This document shows, in pieces, positions 54,725 to 63,420 of a stretch of DNA of 64,000 bases. Both the position numbers and the translations under genes were made by a program. The notes under the pieces were generated by a model. The model made no database searches. It was not told the DNA's origin and saw only the letters and a program-made list of their open reading frames with translations. Source of the stretch: Candidatus Zixiibacteriota bacterium (GTDB lineage Bacteria; Zixibacteria; MSB-5A5; GN15; FEB-12); contig JAHOYZ010000007.1 in assembly GCA_019038695.1 (NCBI GenBank), forward strand, positions 248,001 through 312,000, written 5' to 3'. Each line of letters starts with the position of its first letter. Positions within the stretch are counted from its first letter, which is position 1.

Positions 54725-57724
54725 ATGTCCAGTCACAAACAGCTCGGCCAAACAAATTCACTTATGATGCTCATCTTTTCAGCAGCCGCCCTAGTGTTCA
54801 TTGTCAGTGCAGGCGCGATGGCTGACGATTTGTATCAAGTGACCATCAACAGCGAAGCCGACGAGGGTCTTCTGGTAGAAACTCAGGCCGAAGCAATCAT
54901 CCGCCTGGATAACAGCTACTTGGTTCTTGCCGATACCGAAGCAGCTGAGGCTCTACAGAACTCGACCCTGGAAATTCAGTTTGTGGCTGCTGGCCACCAG
55001 AGGTCTCGCCTGGCTCTGGACGGTCGGATAGACGAGGCCAACCTTGAGCGCTATCCGTTGGTTTTTCAAAAGGACCAACTCAGGCTGTATGAGGTTGACC
55101 TGGGCGCTCTCTACGCCGCTGGCGAAATGCCTGAACTCCACCCTCTGCGCGAGAAGCCGCTGAGAATCTTCTACAAAGCAGCGCGCAAAGCCCGTCCTCG
55201 GACCGACCGTACTATGATGGACCTTGAATCCCTGATAAGTCTCGTAAGCCAGGATTCATTGTACTCTTATGACTCGGTGCTCCAATCCTATCCACCCCGG
55301 TTGACAGGATCGACAGCTAATTACGCCTCGCGCGATTGGATTGCTGCTAAGTTTTCCTCCTTTGGGTACGATTCGGTAGTTATCGACAGCTTCGTAGCCA
55401 GCATCAGCGGTACCCCCACCGAGTGTCAGAATGTCCTGGCCTACAAGATCGGAACGCGGTTCCCTAACCACCAGATCATCGTCGGCGCTCACCGCGACGC
55501 TGTGTCCGGATCGCCCGGGGCCGATGACAATGGTTCCGGTACATCCGGGGTGTTGGAAATGGCCCGCATCCTGCAGGATATCGAGACCGACATGACATTC
55601 GTTTTCGCTACTTTTGACGCTGAAGAACAGGGACTGCACGGCTCCTGGCATTTCGCCGATGAAGCGGTCGCCAATGGTGACAGTATTGTCTACATGTTTA
55701 ACATGGACATGATCGGCTTCCAGGATAATGACGCCGAAGTAACCGTTTATCACAGCTCTGACGTTACCTACTCGCAAGTCTACAACGACCTGTCCGATTC
55801 CCTGTTGAGTCTTACGGGGCACCTATCGGGGACATCCGCGCAGTCGGATCACTACCCTTTCCAGCAGAACGGCTATGACGTGACCTTCATCATCGAGTAC
55901 ATCTTCTCCTCGGTTTACCACACTTACCAGGATAGTACATCTTGGATGAGCTTTCCGTACATGACAAAGCTGGTCAAGTCCGGCCTGGCCACGTGTTACT
56001 ATCTCAACGCCACTGAAGGACCCCGTCCGGGGCTCGTCTTCACTTACCCGGGTGGTCTTCCAGAGCTCCTTTCGCCACTAACGCCCACGACCTTCGAAGT
56101 GGTCGTGACGCCGACTTATGGTGGAACGCAAGTCTCAGGTAGTGGACAACTGCACTATTCTGTGGACGGTGACGCTTACACTTCAATCCCCATGGTTGAA
56201 ACCTCACCCGATCACTACGACGCCACCCTGCCGGTTTTCGTTTGCTACAGTCGCGTGGATTTCTATGTCACTGCCAACGAAGCCACGGAAGGGACCATTA
56301 CGGACCCGGCCTTCGGGGGCAGCTATCAAGCTGTAGTGGCTGACAGCACCATCGTGGCGATAGAGGATGATTTCGAAACCGATCAAGGCTGGTCGACCGA
56401 GATTCTGGGTGCCAGTAGTGGTTACTGGCAACGCGGCGTACCGGTCAACGATCCCGGCTGGGCGTACGATCCCGCCACCGATGGCGACGGCAGCGGGCAG
56501 TGTTACCTGACCGAAAATCAGTACGGTAATTCCGATGTGGACGAAGGGGCTGTCAGGCTGACCTCGCCCGTTTTCGACATGTCGGCCGGCAACAGTACCG
56601 TTGAGTATGATTATTTCCTCAACCTGACCAATACAGGTGGTGGTGTGGACCATTTGCTGGTGGAGGCTAACGACGGTACGGGCTGGGTCGAGGTGACCCG
56701 CCATATTACCAGTGGCGGTCTTAACTGGCGACATAACAGCATCACCGACGCTGACATCCTCGGCGTGGGGCTGAGCCTCACGGCGACCATGCAGATAAGG
56801 TTCACGGTCAATGACGCCGACCCACAGAGTATTGTCGAAGCAGGTATAGATGGCTTCTCAGCCGTCACGTATGCCTGTGAAGACAACCCGGACCTTGATG
56901 GAGACGGGGTCGTCAATGAGGAAGACAATTGTCCCAATGATCCTAATCCGGGACAAGAAGATGGTGACGAAGACGGTGTGGGCGACATTTGTGACAATTG
57001 CCCCAACGATCCCAATCCGGGACAAGAAGATAGTGACGAAGACGGCGTGGGCGACATTTGTGACAATTGCCCTACAAATGCGAATACTAATCAACAAAAT
57101 TTAGACGGCGATAGCTACGGCGACATTTGCGATAACTGCCCCAATGTTGACAATGAAGAACAGGCCGATAGTGATAGTGACAATGTGGGTAATGTTTGCG
57201 ACAATTGTCCGGATGTATCTAATGAAGACCAAACCAATGACGATAGTGATTCATTTGGGAATGCTTGCGATAACTGTCCGGACTCAGCCAATGCTGATCA
57301 GTCTGATATAGACAGCGACACAGTAGGTGATGTTTGTGATAACTGTCCGGACTCAGTCAATGCTGATCAGACTGACGTAGATGGTGACCTTATTGGTGAC
57401 GCATGCGACAACTGCCCGGATCATCCTAACCCGGACCAGATCGATACCGATGGCGACGGAGTTGGAGATATATGCTGCTGTAGCGGTGACGGGATTCGGG
57501 GTAATGTTGATGGCATCATCACCCCTTCGGACGGACACATTGATATAGCCGACCTGACCTACCTCGTAGCCTATCTGTTCACCGGAGGGTCGGAACCGTC
57601 GTGTATCGACGAGGCCAATGTTGATGGCATAACAGGTGACGGAGGTTCGATAGATATAGCCGACTTGACTTATCTGGTGGCATACCTATTCACCAGTGGA
57701 CAACCACCAGTGGCCTGCCCGTAG
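54725..57724 (+). CDS. Secreted M28 zinc peptidase with thrombospondin-3 and dockerin modules
   Basis: About 999 residues. The signal peptide ends near VSAGAMADD (about 35). The M28 domain (about 170-420) has all zinc and catalytic residues: His256 (VGAHRDAVSG), Asp268 (GADDNGSG), Glu300/Glu301 (DAEEQGLHGS), Asp328 (NMDMIGFQ) and His376 (AQSDHYPFQQ). It fits secreted aminopeptidases of this family. A jelly-roll-like domain (about 550-720) follows. At about 722-916 there are seven or more thrombospondin-3 repeats of the DNCPNDPNPGQEDxDxDGVG type, which bind calcium, and the dockerin pair lies at about 922-999 ([16 protein letters not shown] twice). The upstream frame goes to 54644; GGAGGAAC favours 54725. 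Confidence 0.88.
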   Translation: MSSHKQLGQTNSLMMLIFSAAALVFIVSAGAMADDLYQVTINSEADEGLLVETQAEAIIRLDNSYLVLADTEAAEALQNSTLEIQFVAAGHQRSRLALDGRIDEANLERYPLVFQKDQLRLYEVDLGALYAAGEMPELHPLREKPLRIFYKAARKARPRTDRTMMDLESLISLVSQDSLYSYDSVLQSYPPRLTGSTANYASRDWIAAKFSSFGYDSVVIDSFVASISGTPTECQNVLAYKIGTRFPNHQIIVGAHRDAVSGSPGADDNGSGTSGVLEMARILQDIETDMTFVFATFDAEEQGLHGSWHFADEAVANGDSIVYMFNMDMIGFQDNDAEVTVYHSSDVTYSQVYNDLSDSLLSLTGHLSGTSAQSDHYPFQQNGYDVTFIIEYIFSSVYHTYQDSTSWMSFPYMTKLVKSGLATCYYLNATEGPRPGLVFTYPGGLPELLSPLTPTTFEVVVTPTYGGTQVSGSGQLHYSVDGDAYTSIPMVETSPDHYDATLPVFVCYSRVDFYVTANEATEGTITDPAFGGSYQAVVADSTIVAIEDDFETDQGWSTEILGASSGYWQRGVPVNDPGWAYDPATDGDGSGQCYLTENQYGNSDVDEGAVRLTSPVFDMSAGNSTVEYDYFLNLTNTGGGVDHLLVEANDGTGWVEVTRHITSGGLNWRHNSITDADILGVGLSLTATMQIRFTVNDADPQSIVEAGIDGFSAVTYACEDNPDLDGDGVVNEEDNCPNDPNPGQEDGDEDGVGDICDNCPNDPNPGQEDSDEDGVGDICDNCPTNANTNQQNLDGDSYGDICDNCPNVDNEEQADSDSDNVGNVCDNCPDVSNEDQTNDDSDSFGNACDNCPDSANADQSDIDSDTVGDVCDNCPDSVNADQTDVDGDLIGDACDNCPDHPNPDQIDTDGDGVGDICCCSGDGIRGNVDGIITPSDGHIDIADLTYLVAYLFTGGSEPSCIDEANVDGITGDGGSIDIADLTYLVAYLFTSGQPPVACP

Positions 57725-57754
57725 GAGTTACGTACAGACTTGATGATTGATTGG

Positions 57755-57787
57755 AACGGCCACTTCTCACACCGAGGAGTGGCTGTT
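57755..57787 (+). terminator. GGCCAC-type terminator of the M28 dockerin protein gene
   Basis: The arms AACGGCCACT and AGTGGCTGTT pair with one G-T, and the inner bases also pair partly (TCT...GGA). TTTCATT follows. It begins 31 nt after the TAG stop. Confidence 0.75.
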
Positions 57788-58317
57788 TCATTGGACATAT
57801 TATTGTATAGAGCCTTACCCCACGGGTCTCTATTTAGCAATGTGATGGGACCACTATACGGGGTAGTACCCACCTTTGGGCGTAGATCATCGTCGTCTGG
57901 ATGTCTAAATAGCTCACTTGTTTCTCGGTTAGTAATTTGACAATGCCTGTTTTGGATGAGCGGAAATTAAAAAAACCGCTTGCGCTATCACCGTAAGATA
58001 ACTAAATTATCAATACATTATGACAGAGTGTGGCAGGGTTTCTTACTCTCTTCCTTCGCTTTCGCCTCCGATTTGACCTCAATGTTTCGGGGGAGAGAGA
58101 AGCCCAAGGTACTAACATTATTGAAATGGATAACCTAGGATAGACATGCTTTCTGCGCGTGAGAACCATTTTGTACTGTTTTTGTGCGTGTCTTCAATTA
58201 TCCGGGTACTGCGCTACATTATGAACAGGGAGAATTGTTATACAGCTTAGTTGATATCTCTCGGGAGAACGCATTGGAAACCAAATTGACAAGTATCATC
58301 TGTATACTCTCGCTTGC

Positions 58318-58348
58318 TTGTTTTTCTGTCAGCGAGACAGAAAAACAA
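58318..58348. repeat. 13-bp inverted repeat (hairpin) in intergenic DNA
   Basis: TTGTTTTTCTGTC (58318-58330) and GACAGAAAAACAA (58336-58348) are perfectly complementary, with AGCGA as loop. The T/A-rich arms give it no typical terminator T-run after the stem. Confidence 0.75.
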
Positions 58349-58381
58349 ACGACAACTGAGGCAGTTATTGATCAAGATTCC

Positions 58382-58407
58382 GCCGCCCCAAACATGGGCG
58401 GCTTTTT
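58382..58407 (+). terminator. Terminator-like hairpin with no upstream protein gene
   Basis: The stem GCCGCCC / GGGCGGC (58382-58388 with 58396-58402) has a 7-nt loop and is directly followed by TTTTT. The nearest upstream plus-strand gene already has its own terminator 600 bp before. Confidence 0.75.
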
Positions 58408-58556
58408 CGTGGTTGGTGGGGATACTATTTGATGATGTGCTCATCCCTGGAGGTTCGGAATAGGAAAGTCGGAGACTTGAAGTATTGGATCAAAGATCGG
58501 CTGACCGCATTAGGTAGCCATAAAATTATACACCACTATACATTATGGAGAGTAAT

Positions 58557-61500
58557 GTGAAAAAACTTCTAACAAATCAACAAGGGCGCGTTAGGGTGAT
58601 CTACCCGATTGCACTGGTGCTTTTGATCCTGCTCGCGGGTGGGGCGCTGACGGCTCTTGACGAGGCGATCGGTTCCAAAGGAACCGAAGCGGCTACGGTC
58701 AATAAAGACGCACCGCTGAGTCAGTATTTAACACCCGTTAAGAGACCTCTGCCCGTATTCGGACAGACTGCTCAACGGACTGAGAAACAACCAGACGGTA
58801 TGTCTTGTTCTCTTTCCGGGGCGGTAGGACCGGGTAATACGGTTTACTGTGATGAGCCGTTCATGTTCATCATCAACATGTTTAACTCCACCGGCGATGT
58901 CGTGGCAGGTATGTCCAATGGCTTCGAAGTCTATTCCAAAGCAGGAGCAAGCTGGACGCCAATCACATATGACAGTGCCGGTGGTCTGGATAATTATTTT
59001 AATTTGGGCGTCTTTACTGGCGGCTTCGGTATTGACGGTTCCGGGGCTGATACCTGCTATATTGGCGGGGTTGCAATGACGGGGGGCGTGCCCAATGGCT
59101 ATGATGACGTCGTGCTGACGGTTTCCACCCAGGTGAGTTGCGCGCACGATGGTGATACGCTTTGTATTGATTCGGCTTTCTTTCCACCTTCAGGAACCTG
59201 GCTCTGGAATCTTGTATCAATAGGATCCCACTACCCTCAATGGGATGGTCCACACTGCTTTGAGATTGATGAACGTCCCCAGGGACCAACGGAGATCACT
59301 CTGGATCATGTCGAGGGATTAAACCCTATGGGTCGCATTGTGGCCGGTCAGGATATCAAATTCGTTTTTGCGGGGAGCAACAACAGCGGCTTTCCAATAA
59401 ATGGCAGTTCCAATGGATTTAGGATATATTCCCCTGACGGCGCAAGTTGGGCACCAGCCTACGGTGACACGTCCGGAATGGACGCCGACTGGTTCCCCAC
59501 ATTCTATGATCTCGGTTTCTGGATCGATCACCATAGCTGCACCGGTTCCGGAGAGGATACGGTTGGATTTGCGGGAGCCAAGATGATGTCCGGGACCGGT
59601 ATACCAAATGGCTGGGATGGTACTATCTGGTGGATTGGCACAGAAGTATTTTCTGCTGATTCCGGCAAGCATCTGTGTGTGGATTCGGCCTTTTATCCCC
59701 CTAGTGGGACCTGGCTCTGGGCACACTCTGGTGGCAGTATACTACCTGACTGGGATGGTCCGCACTGTTTTGAGATCATTCCCGGAGCACCTCCGCCCGT
59801 TCTGGGTAAGGTAAGACACGCATACAGCTTCACCCCGAAGAAGGATGATCCAGTGGGTTCTATGTGGCATGAGCTATGGCCCACGTATTGCCGCGACTGG
59901 CAGATCACAGACTGGCGGGATAACGGATCCGGTGTTTTAGATTACTGTGACTATGTTGAATTCACTGAGCAAGCAACCGGCAATGTGTCCTGGGAACACA
60001 TCGAAGAAGTAACACAAACACTCGAGCTGGAGCGGTTGTCACCGCCCCAGTATCCCATATATATGGATCTGATTGATCCTGAAGAGCTTGGTGGAGAGCC
60101 CGAATGTTACTGGCAGGGATGGGCTGCTGTGGACCCAGCCTATTATTGGAGGGCGCCTCATCCGGACTACGGTATAGAGATGTATACCCAGCGTTTCACT
60201 ACAACGCAACCGGAGGAACTCGTTTCGGCAGAAGTGTATATCTTTGATGACGGCTCCGGTCTCTGTGGCAATGACGATATCTACTTGACGGTTTATATCG
60301 ATGATGGGAGCGGTTTCCCTGGTACACAGGTTGATCAGGCAGTGATACCGGGGGGAACATATCCATTCTACCCGGCTCCTACCACTGTCAATTTCTCGAC
60401 CGACCTGATCATTAATGGTGAGTTCCATATTGCTTTTTCTAGTAGTGGTACGGACGGAGACTACGAGTGCATCCTCTCAGACGATGAAACTACCGGCCAC
60501 CTCCGCTCATCATGTCCGTATGATGGTACTTGGTATACCATATCTGATCTTTTTGGAGTTGATGTCGATTTACTCATATCGGTATATCTGTGTGATCCTG
60601 AATCTGGATACAATCCGGTCGGAACGTACTGGCATGAGGTGTATCCCGAGTACTGTGTGGTCCACCGGCTTGAGTGGTGGGAGGACAACGGTAACGGCTA
60701 TTTGGATTCCTGTGACTACATCGGGATGTCTTCGGAAGAAGGCTCGGTTTCGTACCATATCACGGATAACAAACCAGACATCATATCCCAACCGGTACCG
60801 CCATGGATTCCGGATGATCCTCCTGGACCGGGTGAACCTCCTCCTCTTCCTCCGTTCCAGTGGGAGTTTGATGAAGTTATTGGAAACTTTGTACCTGGCG
60901 GCCAGGATCCAACAGGTACGGAGTGGATGGAGCTGTATCCTAACCACGGCGAAGCCTGGGATCTTGAGAGATGGATGGATAACGGTGACGGCATTCTGGG
61001 ACATGATGATACTGTCCTGTTCGTGGATCCTCACGCGAAGAACTGCTTCATCTGGAAGTGGATCTGGGAGGTTACACCTACGCTCAAGCTGGCCAATGGT
61101 GTCGATACGTTCTATTTTGACTACCAGTGTGGCAACTTCATGGTGGCACCTCTGTATTCCCCGCTATATACCTACTGGTACCAGGTTTGGCCGAATATCG
61201 GCTACAGGTGGCGCGTTGTTGATTGGATAGACAACGGTAATGGGTATGTTGATTACTGCGATTGGCTCGTATTCGAAGTACTCAACGGACCAAATGCCGG
61301 GGATCTCATTGAACTTCATGTGGAATCGTACAAAACGGATTTTATTACCCAAATAATTCCAGGCCCACCATTGGATACGTGTGATTGGTACAAACCTCAG
61401 TATGTCGATTTCGCTCCACAGGGTATTCCTGATTTCGATCAGAAACAGTTAGATTGGCAGTGTCCTGACGATTCCACTGTCTGGACCTGGTGTGGCCCAG

Positions 61501-63098
61501 CAGCAGTGGCGAACTGTCTGTGGTGGTTTGATTCCAAGTTCGAATCGTCACCAGTTGATCCACGTCCATTCTTTCCCATCACGGGCCTGAACGACAACTA
61601 TCCACTCGTGGAGTCATACGCTGTTATCTGGGACGATCATGACATTATGAATGTCCAGCCTTTCATAGAAGACCTGCAATCTTATATGCAGACCTGCGAT
61701 TATATCTACCACGGTACCCATATTGATTCCCTGGTATCAGGCACCAGACAGTACATTGCCTCCAAGGGATTGTCATGGGCCTACAGGGATACACTGGTCG
61801 AAGGTCCCACGTACGAGTACATTGTGGAACAGCTAGTGGAATGTCAGGATGTTATTCTGCTGTTCGGTTTCTATGAGAAGATTGGCACCGATTATACACG
61901 TCTCGGAGGTCACTACACTACGACAGCAGGCTACTGTACTCATAGTCGACAGCTCTGTATCTCCGATCCGTGGTTTGATGCGCTGGAAGGTGAGCCGCCC
62001 GCTGGCTCGGTTCATGCCTCTACGATTCATAACAATGCCGACAATATCAGCGGTCCGCATTCGCAGATCCAGCATGATCCATACCATATCACACCGATCG
62101 CGATTCCTGGGTATCCGCGCCCGGTTGAGGAAGTGTACTACTATCCCGTCGGCTCAGCGGATATCGCCAACTTCCTGGACTGCAACCTACCGGCTGACGG
62201 CGCATATACTGGCTTGGGTGAACTCATAACAACCATTGAGTACGCGTATGTCATTTGCCCTGACACTCTGAAGCCGTTCAACTGGGAGTATCACTATCAG
62301 GGTATTGACGATCCTCTGTTTGATACTTGTGTTGGTGGTGACTTGACTGTCTGGGGTACCGTGGACTGTGACACCAGTGGACACGATCCGTTGTTTGAGG
62401 GTTATGCCGCTAAGTGTCACACGTACCGGGGATCGGTGCCAACCTGGGCGAATGATGTTCTGATGCGCTTCGCCTGGCATTGCTGGTGCGACAACGTTGA
62501 CTGGATCAAGATCGCCGCGCCTGCCTGGGTAGGTGACCGATGGGTCCTGCAACATCTACGGAATTGGGCCAGCTGCGCCGAGATTCCGATATCCATCGAA
62601 ATCCCGGTGATTGGCGATCCGTATGGAATTGTTACTAACATCTACTATGTTGTCGATCTCGTAGTATGGTTGGCCCACCCTAATCCATTACGGGAATTAC
62701 AGGAAGAATATTTAATCGTCGATGGTCTGTGTCCTGATCTGCCGGGTTACCTGATTGGGACAACACCAATCGTGTTCGATTCTGCGGCAAGCAAGAGTGA
62801 GAGCCCATTCCAGACAACACCGTTCACTGGCACTCTCTATCTTGACGGTGATCTGACTATGACTGAAAATACTTCCTGCTGTATTGGAATCCGCGGCAAT
62901 GTTGACAACGATGAACTCGATGAAATCAATATTGCTGATCTGACCTACCTTGTGGCCTATCTGTTCACTGGTGGTCCTACGCCACTATGCTTGGAAGAAG
63001 CTGACATAGACGGCAATGGCGAGATCAATATAGGTGATCTGACCTATCTGGTTTCGTACTTGTTCACTGGTGGTCCGCCACCGATGCCGTGTTCTTAG
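58557..63098 (+). CDS. Very large secreted C39-like peptidase with repeated modules and dockerin
   Basis: 1513 residues. After an N-terminal hydrophobic segment (IYPIALVLLILLAGG) there are two related beta modules of about 145 residues (about 85-235 and 245-400). Four copies of an EF-hand-like repeat, e.g. WWEDNGNGYLDSCDY, lie at about 430-465, 690-725, 790-825 and 870-905. The C39-like cysteine peptidase (about 960-1180) has Cys979 (WTWCGPAAVANCLWW), His1119 (LGGHYTTTAGYC) and Asp1137 (ISDPWFD). The C-terminus holds the dockerin pair ([35 protein letters not shown]). The ATG at 58545 has no ribosome-binding site, whereas GTG at 58557 follows GGAGA at 6 nt. Confidence 0.8.
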   Translation: MKKLLTNQQGRVRVIYPIALVLLILLAGGALTALDEAIGSKGTEAATVNKDAPLSQYLTPVKRPLPVFGQTAQRTEKQPDGMSCSLSGAVGPGNTVYCDEPFMFIINMFNSTGDVVAGMSNGFEVYSKAGASWTPITYDSAGGLDNYFNLGVFTGGFGIDGSGADTCYIGGVAMTGGVPNGYDDVVLTVSTQVSCAHDGDTLCIDSAFFPPSGTWLWNLVSIGSHYPQWDGPHCFEIDERPQGPTEITLDHVEGLNPMGRIVAGQDIKFVFAGSNNSGFPINGSSNGFRIYSPDGASWAPAYGDTSGMDADWFPTFYDLGFWIDHHSCTGSGEDTVGFAGAKMMSGTGIPNGWDGTIWWIGTEVFSADSGKHLCVDSAFYPPSGTWLWAHSGGSILPDWDGPHCFEIIPGAPPPVLGKVRHAYSFTPKKDDPVGSMWHELWPTYCRDWQITDWRDNGSGVLDYCDYVEFTEQATGNVSWEHIEEVTQTLELERLSPPQYPIYMDLIDPEELGGEPECYWQGWAAVDPAYYWRAPHPDYGIEMYTQRFTTTQPEELVSAEVYIFDDGSGLCGNDDIYLTVYIDDGSGFPGTQVDQAVIPGGTYPFYPAPTTVNFSTDLIINGEFHIAFSSSGTDGDYECILSDDETTGHLRSSCPYDGTWYTISDLFGVDVDLLISVYLCDPESGYNPVGTYWHEVYPEYCVVHRLEWWEDNGNGYLDSCDYIGMSSEEGSVSYHITDNKPDIISQPVPPWIPDDPPGPGEPPPLPPFQWEFDEVIGNFVPGGQDPTGTEWMELYPNHGEAWDLERWMDNGDGILGHDDTVLFVDPHAKNCFIWKWIWEVTPTLKLANGVDTFYFDYQCGNFMVAPLYSPLYTYWYQVWPNIGYRWRVVDWIDNGNGYVDYCDWLVFEVLNGPNAGDLIELHVESYKTDFITQIIPGPPLDTCDWYKPQYVDFAPQGIPDFDQKQLDWQCPDDSTVWTWCGPAAVANCLWWFDSKFESSPVDPRPFFPITGLNDNYPLVESYAVIWDDHDIMNVQPFIEDLQSYMQTCDYIYHGTHIDSLVSGTRQYIASKGLSWAYRDTLVEGPTYEYIVEQLVECQDVILLFGFYEKIGTDYTRLGGHYTTTAGYCTHSRQLCISDPWFDALEGEPPAGSVHASTIHNNADNISGPHSQIQHDPYHITPIAIPGYPRPVEEVYYYPVGSADIANFLDCNLPADGAYTGLGELITTIEYAYVICPDTLKPFNWEYHYQGIDDPLFDTCVGGDLTVWGTVDCDTSGHDPLFEGYAAKCHTYRGSVPTWANDVLMRFAWHCWCDNVDWIKIAAPAWVGDRWVLQHLRNWASCAEIPISIEIPVIGDPYGIVTNIYYVVDLVVWLAHPNPLRELQEEYLIVDGLCPDLPGYLIGTTPIVFDSAASKSESPFQTTPFTGTLYLDGDLTMTENTSCCIGIRGNVDNDELDEINIADLTYLVAYLFTGGPTPLCLEEADIDGNGEINIGDLTYLVSYLFTGGPPPMPCS

Positions 63099-63130
63099 GA
63101 GCTGCGGACAGATAGAATAGAGTAGATTGG

Positions 63131-63168
63131 AACAGCCACTCCCCACATTGGGGAGTGGCTGTTTTTTG
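63131..63168 (+). terminator. Strong GCCACT-type terminator of the C39-like dockerin protein gene
   Basis: Perfect 14-bp arms (AACAGCCACTCCCC / GGGGAGTGGCTGTT) with a 5-nt loop, followed by TTTT. It begins 33 nt after the TAG stop. Confidence 0.95.
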
Positions 63169-63300
63169 TCAAATCTTTTTGTAGAGCCTCAGGCTCGGTC
63201 GCGAAACAACCTACACGAATGGCAGCTTGTCAACCGCGTCTGAGTGGTGTAATCATATCGAACTGAGTTACAGCAAGCTGTTGGCCATCATTCAGCCAGA

Positions 63301-63415
63301 GAACAGGCGATACCTGTCGAAACCGAAGACAGTTTCAAACCACTCAATAATCTATAAGCCATTCAATAATCTATAAGAATGCGACTGCCTGCCAAAGAAC
63401 AGGCGATGCCTGTCA
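63301..63415. repeat. Short hairpins and direct repeats upstream of partial nuoN 3' end
   Basis: GAACAGGCGATACCTGTC (63301-63318) recurs as GAACAGGCGATGCCTGTC (63398-63415); each is a small hairpin. Between them TCAATAATCTATAAG occurs twice (63344-63358 and 63363-63377), a 15-bp direct repeat with a 19-bp period. No coding function seen. The other bases between the terminator and 63421 hold nothing recognisable. Confidence 0.7.
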
Positions 63416-63420
63416 ACCCG

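Larger units (their letters stand above)
57788..58556. other. Intergenic region of about 770 bp before the C39-like dockerin protein gene
   Basis: No supported protein gene. It holds a 13-bp hairpin (58318-58348) and a terminator-like hairpin with T-run (58382-58407), so a small non-coding transcript may end here. The candidate frame at 58184-58432 crosses the terminator and has no ribosome-binding site. A strong promoter for the gene at 58557 was not identified. Confidence 0.5.

Noticed and set aside
55256-55822. 188-residue minus-strand frame opposite the M28 domain
   Set aside because: The plus-strand frame has all zinc ligands, so the antisense frame is a shadow.
58184-58432. 82-residue open frame in the 58 kb intergenic region
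   Set aside because: It crosses the terminator-like hairpin, lacks a ribosome-binding site and has no family resemblance.
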